DNA of 9,802 bases from an archaeon (GTDB taxonomy: Archaea; Asgardarchaeota; Hermodarchaeia; Hermodarchaeales; Hermodarchaeaceae): positions 1 through 9,802 of the forward strand of contig JABXGU010000856.1 of assembly GCA_016550415.1 (NCBI GenBank). The letters run 5' to 3'. The position numbers and the translations under genes are program-made. The notes under the pieces are model-generated. The model was given only the letters and a program-made list of their open reading frames with translations. It was not told where the DNA came from and made no database searches. Below are positions 6,286 to 9,802 of the stretch, piece after piece (the first letter of the stretch is position 1; each line of letters begins with the position of its first letter).

Positions 6286-9200
6286 TCAAATACGCATAAT
6301 AAGCATGAAAGCAACCAGAAGCGCATAAATCGCTAATGCTTCAGCAAGCACGACAGGCACCATCGATTTACTAAAGGCACCTGGCTGATTCCCAATCGCA
6401 CCAATCAACGCCGCACCAGCCCAACCAATAGCAACACCCGCAACCAACGTCCCCAACCCAACAGTCAAAGCCGCCGACAAACCCACAAAGGGACCCACAT
6501 CTAAAACTGTTTCAAGCCGCATAACCAACATAAACGAAGTCAAAAGACCATAAATTCCAAGGGCTTCCGCTAGCACAACTGCTACTAGACCTTTACTGAA
6601 TGACTCTGGCGAAGAACGGATGGTCGAACACAACGCCTCACCCGAATACCCAATACCAAGTCCGCCACCAACACCAGCAATACCAATAGCCAAACCAGCA
6701 CCTGCAGCCAACCAACCCTGCGCTAACAATGTCGCAGTCTCAACACGCATAACAACCATAAATCCAATCAACAAACCATAAATGCCAAGAGCCTCAGCCA
6801 AAACTACTGAAACCAGACCCTTGCTGAATGACTCAGGCGCCAGAGCAATACTCCTAGCCAAAGAGGAACCAGAATGAGCAATCCCAAACCCAGCACCCAC
6901 ACACGCCAAACCTACAGCCAGACTAGATCCGAAAGCCATCAAACCCTGTCCCACTGCATTCACAGCATCAATTCGCATAACCAACATAAAACTCATCAAC
7001 AAACCATAGATCCCAAGCGCCTCAGCTAGGACAACGCTGACCAAGCTCTTTGAGAAAGAATCGGGTGAAATCACCAAACTACGACACAAGGCAGCACCTG
7101 CAAGGGCAATACCAATACCCCCACCGATTGCTGCAAAACCAATGGCTGTTCCAGCACCAATACCCATCAAACCCTGACCTGCTTTATCCGCTGTCTCAAC
7201 ACGCATCAACAACATAAAACTCGACAACAAACCGTAGATTCCAAGGGCTTCCGCTAAAACAACGGCAACCAAACCCTTACTGAAAATTTCAGGACTGTGT
7301 ACCAATCCCTCTGATAGAGCAGAGCCGCCTGCAGCAATACCGAAACCAGCACCAATACCTGCAAGACCAATACCCAGGCTAGCCCCAATCGCCAATAGAC
7401 CTTGCTCAATATTTGTGACCGAGTTAATACGCATCAGCAACATAAAGCTGGCAAGTAAGCCATAGATACCAAGAGCCTCAGCCAATACTACACTAACTAA
7501 TCCCTTGCTAAAGACCTCTGGACGTTCTGCAAGACTCCGAGACAAGGACGCACCTGCAGAGGCAATGCCTACCCCAGCACCGAGGGCAGCCAACCCGATG
7601 GCAAGACCTGCACCGACTGCGATGATTCCCTGACCATAGTTGTTGACAGAGTCAATACGCATCAGCAACATAAAGCTGGCAAGCAAGCCATAAATTCCCA
7701 GAGCTTCCGCCAGGACCACACTAACCAAGCCTTTACTGAAGGACTCTGGGGCAGTGACGATGGCACTACACATGCTTGAACCAGCCAACGCAATCCCCGT
7801 TCCAGCACCAACAGCGGCAAAACCAATGGCAAGACCCGCACCAATACCAACAACTCCCTGACTGATATCTCCAGCCGTATCAATTCGCATTAAAAGCATG
7901 AAACCCGCTAACAAGCCATAGATAGCAAGTGCCTCAGCCAGAACGACACCAATCATTCCCTTACTGAAGACCTCAGGGCGACGAGCAAGACTTTGTGATA
8001 GAGCTTGACCAGCATAGGCAATACCCACTCCTGCGCCCACACCAGCAACTCCCACTGAAAGAGAAGTCGCCAAGCCCATGTAACCCTGACCCATCCCTGC
8101 AACATCCTGAATCCTCATCAAAAGCATGAAACTGGCCAATAGACCATAAATTCCCAAAGCTTCAGCCAAGACAACACTGACCAGTCCTTTGCTGAATGTT
8201 TCTGGGGCGACAACCAGTGTCTGACTTATAGCTGCCCCTGACTTGGCAATGCCAAAACCAGCACCTACTGCTGCAAGGCCAATAGCTAAACCAGCTCCTA
8301 GCCCCACAAATCCTTGACCAATATCTGTGCCAGACTCAATTCTCATCAATAACATAAAACTAGCAAGTAATCCATATATTCCCAAAGCCTCCGCCAAGAC
8401 CACACTAACCAAGCCCTTACTGAAGACTTCGGGACGGGCTGCAAGACTGCGAGACAATGAGCTGCCTGCTGCAGCAATACCGAGTCCCGCCCCAAGGGCG
8501 GCTAATCCCACACCCAGACTTGCTGCAATACCAAGAAGACCTTGAGCTTCAAGGGTCACGGCACTTATCCGCATTAAAAGCATGAAACTGGCCAACAAAC
8601 CATAGATTCCAAGAGCTTCTGCTAGGACTACACTTACCAGTCCTTTACTGAATACTTCTGGGGATTCGACCAGTGATTCACTGAGGGCGCCTCCTGCACT
8701 GGCTATGCCCAGTCCTGCTCCGAGGGCAGCTATCCCAACAGCCAGACCTGCTCCGATTCCCACATATCCTTGAGCTATATACTCTGTTTCACTTATCCTC
8801 ATCAGTAGCATGAATCCTGCGAGCAAGCCATAGATTCCTAGTGCCTCTGCCAGTACAACACTTACAAGTCCTTTACTGAAGACTTCGGGGCGTTTACTAA
8901 GGCTTTCTGAGAGGGATGCTCCGCTTGAAGCTATACCCAGTCCTGCGCCTAGGCATGCTATTCCGACTCCGAAGCTGGCTGCTATGGCTACGTAGCCTTG
9001 ACCGAGTACGGTGACTTCTTGGATTCTCATTAAAAGCATGAAACTGGCCAATAGACCATAGATTCCCAATGCCTCAGCTAGTACGACTCCGACCAGTCCT
9101 TTGCTGAAGGATTCAGGTGCTGAGACGAGTGCTTTGTTTAGGGCTGAGCCTGTTTTTGATATTCCAGCGCCTGCGCCTAATGCTGCTATTCCTATGGCGA

Positions 9201-9693
9201 GTCCTGCGCTGATGGCTACGTATCCTTGGGTGATGTTTGTTGCGCTTTCGATTCTCATGAGTAGCATGAAGCTTGCCAGTAGCCCGTAGATTCCTAGTGC
9301 TTCTGCTAGTACCACAGGTACGAGTGCTTTGCTGAAGGTTTGGGGTGCTTTGGCTATGCCTGTGCACATGCTTGCCCCTGCTCGCGCAATACCGAGTCCT
9401 GCTCCAAGGGCTGCTAGTCCGATGGCGAGTCCGGAGCCGAGGGTTATGAGTCCCTTTGCGTCTGTGTCGATGCTTCCTAGTCGCATTAGAATCATGAAAC
9501 TTGCTAATAAGCCATAAATCGCAAGAGCCTCTGCCAGCACCACTGCTATCATTGATTTGCTGAAGGTTTCGGGTTTTTCTGCTACGGATCCTACCATGGC
9601 GCTTCCGCTGTATCCTATGCCGATGGCTGCTCCTGCAGCCCCTAGTCCTGCTGCTAGTACTGCGCCGAAGGCTGCGTATACTGGTCCGAGCAT
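6286..9693 (-). CDS. atpK: Giant A-type ATP synthase rotor proteolipid (subunit K/c) with fifteen fused hairpins
   Basis: This protein forms the membrane rotor ring of the archaeal ATP synthase. Its 1135 residues are fifteen tandem two-helix hairpins: the first 81 residues, twelve of exactly 76, then 74 and 68, giving about 30 membrane helices. Helix 1 is glycine-rich (GLAIGLAALGAGLGIA). The short cytoplasmic loop is PE.FSK. Helix 2 reads VVLAEALGIYGLLASFMLLMRI. The ion-carrying glutamate is present in all fifteen (E55, E131, then every 76 residues to E967, then E1043 and E1118). No serine or threonine follows the glutamate as in Na+-binding helices; EALxIYGL resembles the proton-binding chloroplast and cyanobacterial c subunit, so H+ coupling is likely (inference). 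Usual c subunits have one or two hairpins, and multi-hairpin forms are known in methanogens, with 13 reported in Methanopyrus. The ATG follows an A/C-only leader with a GTGA site. Codon use shifts strongly along the gene. Confidence 0.93.
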   Translation of the reverse strand: MLGPVYAAFGAVLAAGLGAAGAAIGIGYSGSAMVGSVAEKPETFSKSMIAVVLAEALAIYGLLASFMILMRLGSIDTDAKGLITLGSGLAIGLAALGAGLGIARAGASMCTGIAKAPQTFSKALVPVVLAEALGIYGLLASFMLLMRIESATNITQGYVAISAGLAIGIAALGAGAGISKTGSALNKALVSAPESFSKGLVGVVLAEALGIYGLLASFMLLMRIQEVTVLGQGYVAIAASFGVGIACLGAGLGIASSGASLSESLSKRPEVFSKGLVSVVLAEALGIYGLLAGFMLLMRISETEYIAQGYVGIGAGLAVGIAALGAGLGIASAGGALSESLVESPEVFSKGLVSVVLAEALGIYGLLASFMLLMRISAVTLEAQGLLGIAASLGVGLAALGAGLGIAAAGSSLSRSLAARPEVFSKGLVSVVLAEALGIYGLLASFMLLMRIESGTDIGQGFVGLGAGLAIGLAAVGAGFGIAKSGAAISQTLVVAPETFSKGLVSVVLAEALGIYGLLASFMLLMRIQDVAGMGQGYMGLATSLSVGVAGVGAGVGIAYAGQALSQSLARRPEVFSKGMIGVVLAEALAIYGLLAGFMLLMRIDTAGDISQGVVGIGAGLAIGFAAVGAGTGIALAGSSMCSAIVTAPESFSKGLVSVVLAEALGIYGLLASFMLLMRIDSVNNYGQGIIAVGAGLAIGLAALGAGVGIASAGASLSRSLAERPEVFSKGLVSVVLAEALGIYGLLASFMLLMRINSVTNIEQGLLAIGASLGIGLAGIGAGFGIAAGGSALSEGLVHSPEIFSKGLVAVVLAEALGIYGLLSSFMLLMRVETADKAGQGLMGIGAGTAIGFAAIGGGIGIALAGAALCRSLVISPDSFSKSLVSVVLAEALGIYGLLMSFMLVMRIDAVNAVGQGLMAFGSSLAVGLACVGAGFGIAHSGSSLARSIALAPESFSKGLVSVVLAEALGIYGLLIGFMVVMRVETATLLAQGWLAAGAGLAIGIAGVGGGLGIGYSGEALCSTIRSSPESFSKGLVAVVLAEALGIYGLLTSFMLVMRLETVLDVGPFVGLSAALTVGLGTLVAGVAIGWAGAALIGAIGNQPGAFSKSMVPVVLAEALAIYALLVAFMLIMRI
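6289..9693 (-). repeat. Tandem array of 15 proteolipid modules, 228-base period
   Basis: Modules 2-13 are each 228 bases (9450 down to 6715). Module 1 is 243 (9693-9451), module 14 is 222 (6714-6493) and module 15 is 204 (6492-6289). Two module types alternate through most of the array (G-A-G-L-A-I-G against A-S-L-G-V-G helix-1 starts; RPEVF loops in modules 4, 6, 8 and 10). Modules 1, 8 and 15 share LAIY and a Met after FSK(S/G), unlike the LGIY and Leu of the others. Confidence 0.9.
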
Positions 9694-9699
9694 GTTGTT

Positions 9700-9703
9700 T
9701 CAC
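9700..9703 (-). promoter_or_regulatory. GTGA ribosome-binding site of the giant proteolipid gene
   Basis: GTGA lies six bases before ATG 9693 and can pair with the UCAC of the archaeal 16S 3' end. It contains the only G residues in the leader between the upstream TAA and the start codon, which makes the site stand out from an otherwise A/C sequence. Confidence 0.5.
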
Positions 9704-9762
9704 TGGTTTGTTGTGATTGTTGTGGTTGGTTTGTGTTGTGGTTTGGGTTGTTTGTGTGTTTA
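9704..9762 (-). promoter_or_regulatory. G-free A/C leader upstream of the proteolipid start
   Basis: Read on the minus strand, 59 bases contain no G and only two T, one of them in the TAA at the beginning; the rest is A and C (for example CAACCCAAACCACAACAC). Such sequence cannot fold on itself, so the ribosome-binding site should stay open. A role in high translation of the rotor subunit, as known for the enhancer before E. coli atpE, is inference by analogy. Confidence 0.55.
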
Positions 9763-9802
9763 GAGGGCACTTACGATTTGAGTTCCTACAAAAGGCTTCC
9801 TA
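9760..9802 (-). CDS. Possible C-terminal end of the upstream gene (ATP synthase subunit I?), partial
   Basis: One minus-strand frame entering from the right edge is open for 13 codons and ends in TAA: RKPFVGTQIVSAL. The GR.F.PF-like composition resembles the extreme C-terminus of A-type ATP synthase subunit I, which usually precedes subunit K in archaeal operons. Thirteen open codons can occur by chance, so this is only a suggestion based mainly on gene order. Confidence 0.3.
   Translation of the reverse strand, partial: RKPFVGTQIVSAL

Noticed and set aside
6107..6328. A 73-codon + strand frame in the spacer before the LRR gene
   Set aside because: It runs into the antisense of the rotor gene's 3' end, has low-complexity composition and no convincing start signal.
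6289..9693. Assembly artefact multiplying one proteolipid module
   Set aside because: The modules differ at most synonymous sites and in linker sequences, with a smooth codon gradient; a false tandem expansion would give identical copies.
6289..9693. CRISPR-like array because of the regular 228-base period
   Set aside because: The repeats are continuous coding sequence without spacers, and the period is exactly one protein hairpin.
9113..9703. A 196-codon open frame overlapping the start of the rotor gene (Arg/Ser/Thr-rich)
   Set aside because: It is another frame of the same strand inside the rotor gene; its openness follows from the A/C-rich codon choice, and the composition is unlike a folded protein.
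8327..9763. Several + strand open frames of 60-72 codons opposite the rotor gene
   Set aside because: They repeat with the module period and mirror the conserved helix codons, so they are antisense shadows with no ribosome-binding sites.

Overview
The window looks archaeal, most probably from an Asgard-type (Thorarchaeia-like) genome. This is inferred from four things: A-type ATP synthase subunits, a leucine-rich-repeat protein built on the LDLSPL..C..L consensus that I associate with Asgard genomes, secreted or membrane proteins rich in N-glycosylation sequons, and oligo-T stretches after genes. No rRNA, tRNA or marker gene confirms the lineage.

Left part (1-2684). The 3' two thirds of an A-type ATP synthase subunit C (AC39 family) enters from the left edge on the + strand. 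A small DUF5615/PIN-like protein follows. Convergent with it is a nucleoside (uridine) phosphorylase gene whose two well-conserved halves are separated by one in-frame TGA, placed exactly where the family has a conserved glycine. Next to it, also on the minus strand, is a small membrane-anchored surface protein.

Middle part (2685-6285). A divergent intergenic region leads to a + strand polytopic membrane protein that ends in a hairpin terminator overlapping its stop codon. Just beyond, on the minus strand, is a decayed fragment of the end of an ATP synthase proteolipid gene. Then come a minus-strand bitopic, sequon-rich surface protein with a TTG start, an AT-rich spacer that holds a second proteolipid-tail-like sequence, and a 13-repeat LRR protein.

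Right part (6286-9802). The outstanding feature is a 1135-residue ATP synthase rotor proteolipid (subunit K/c). It contains fifteen tandem helical hairpins (about 30 membrane helices), each with an intact ion-carrying glutamate in LAEAL(G/A)IY. This could form a whole c-ring from one polypeptide. Its mRNA begins with a 59-nt G-free A/C leader interrupted only by a GTGA ribosome-binding site. Its synonymous codon choice slides from about 94% A/C-ending in hairpin 1 to about 14% in hairpin 15. The end of a possible upstream ATP synthase gene (perhaps subunit I) is at the right edge.

Subunit C normally caps the c-ring and joins it to the central stalk. The window therefore carries two physically interacting ATP synthase parts at its edges, on opposite strands, with accessory surface and LRR genes and two proteolipid-tail relics between them. 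This suggests a rearranged ATP synthase locus.
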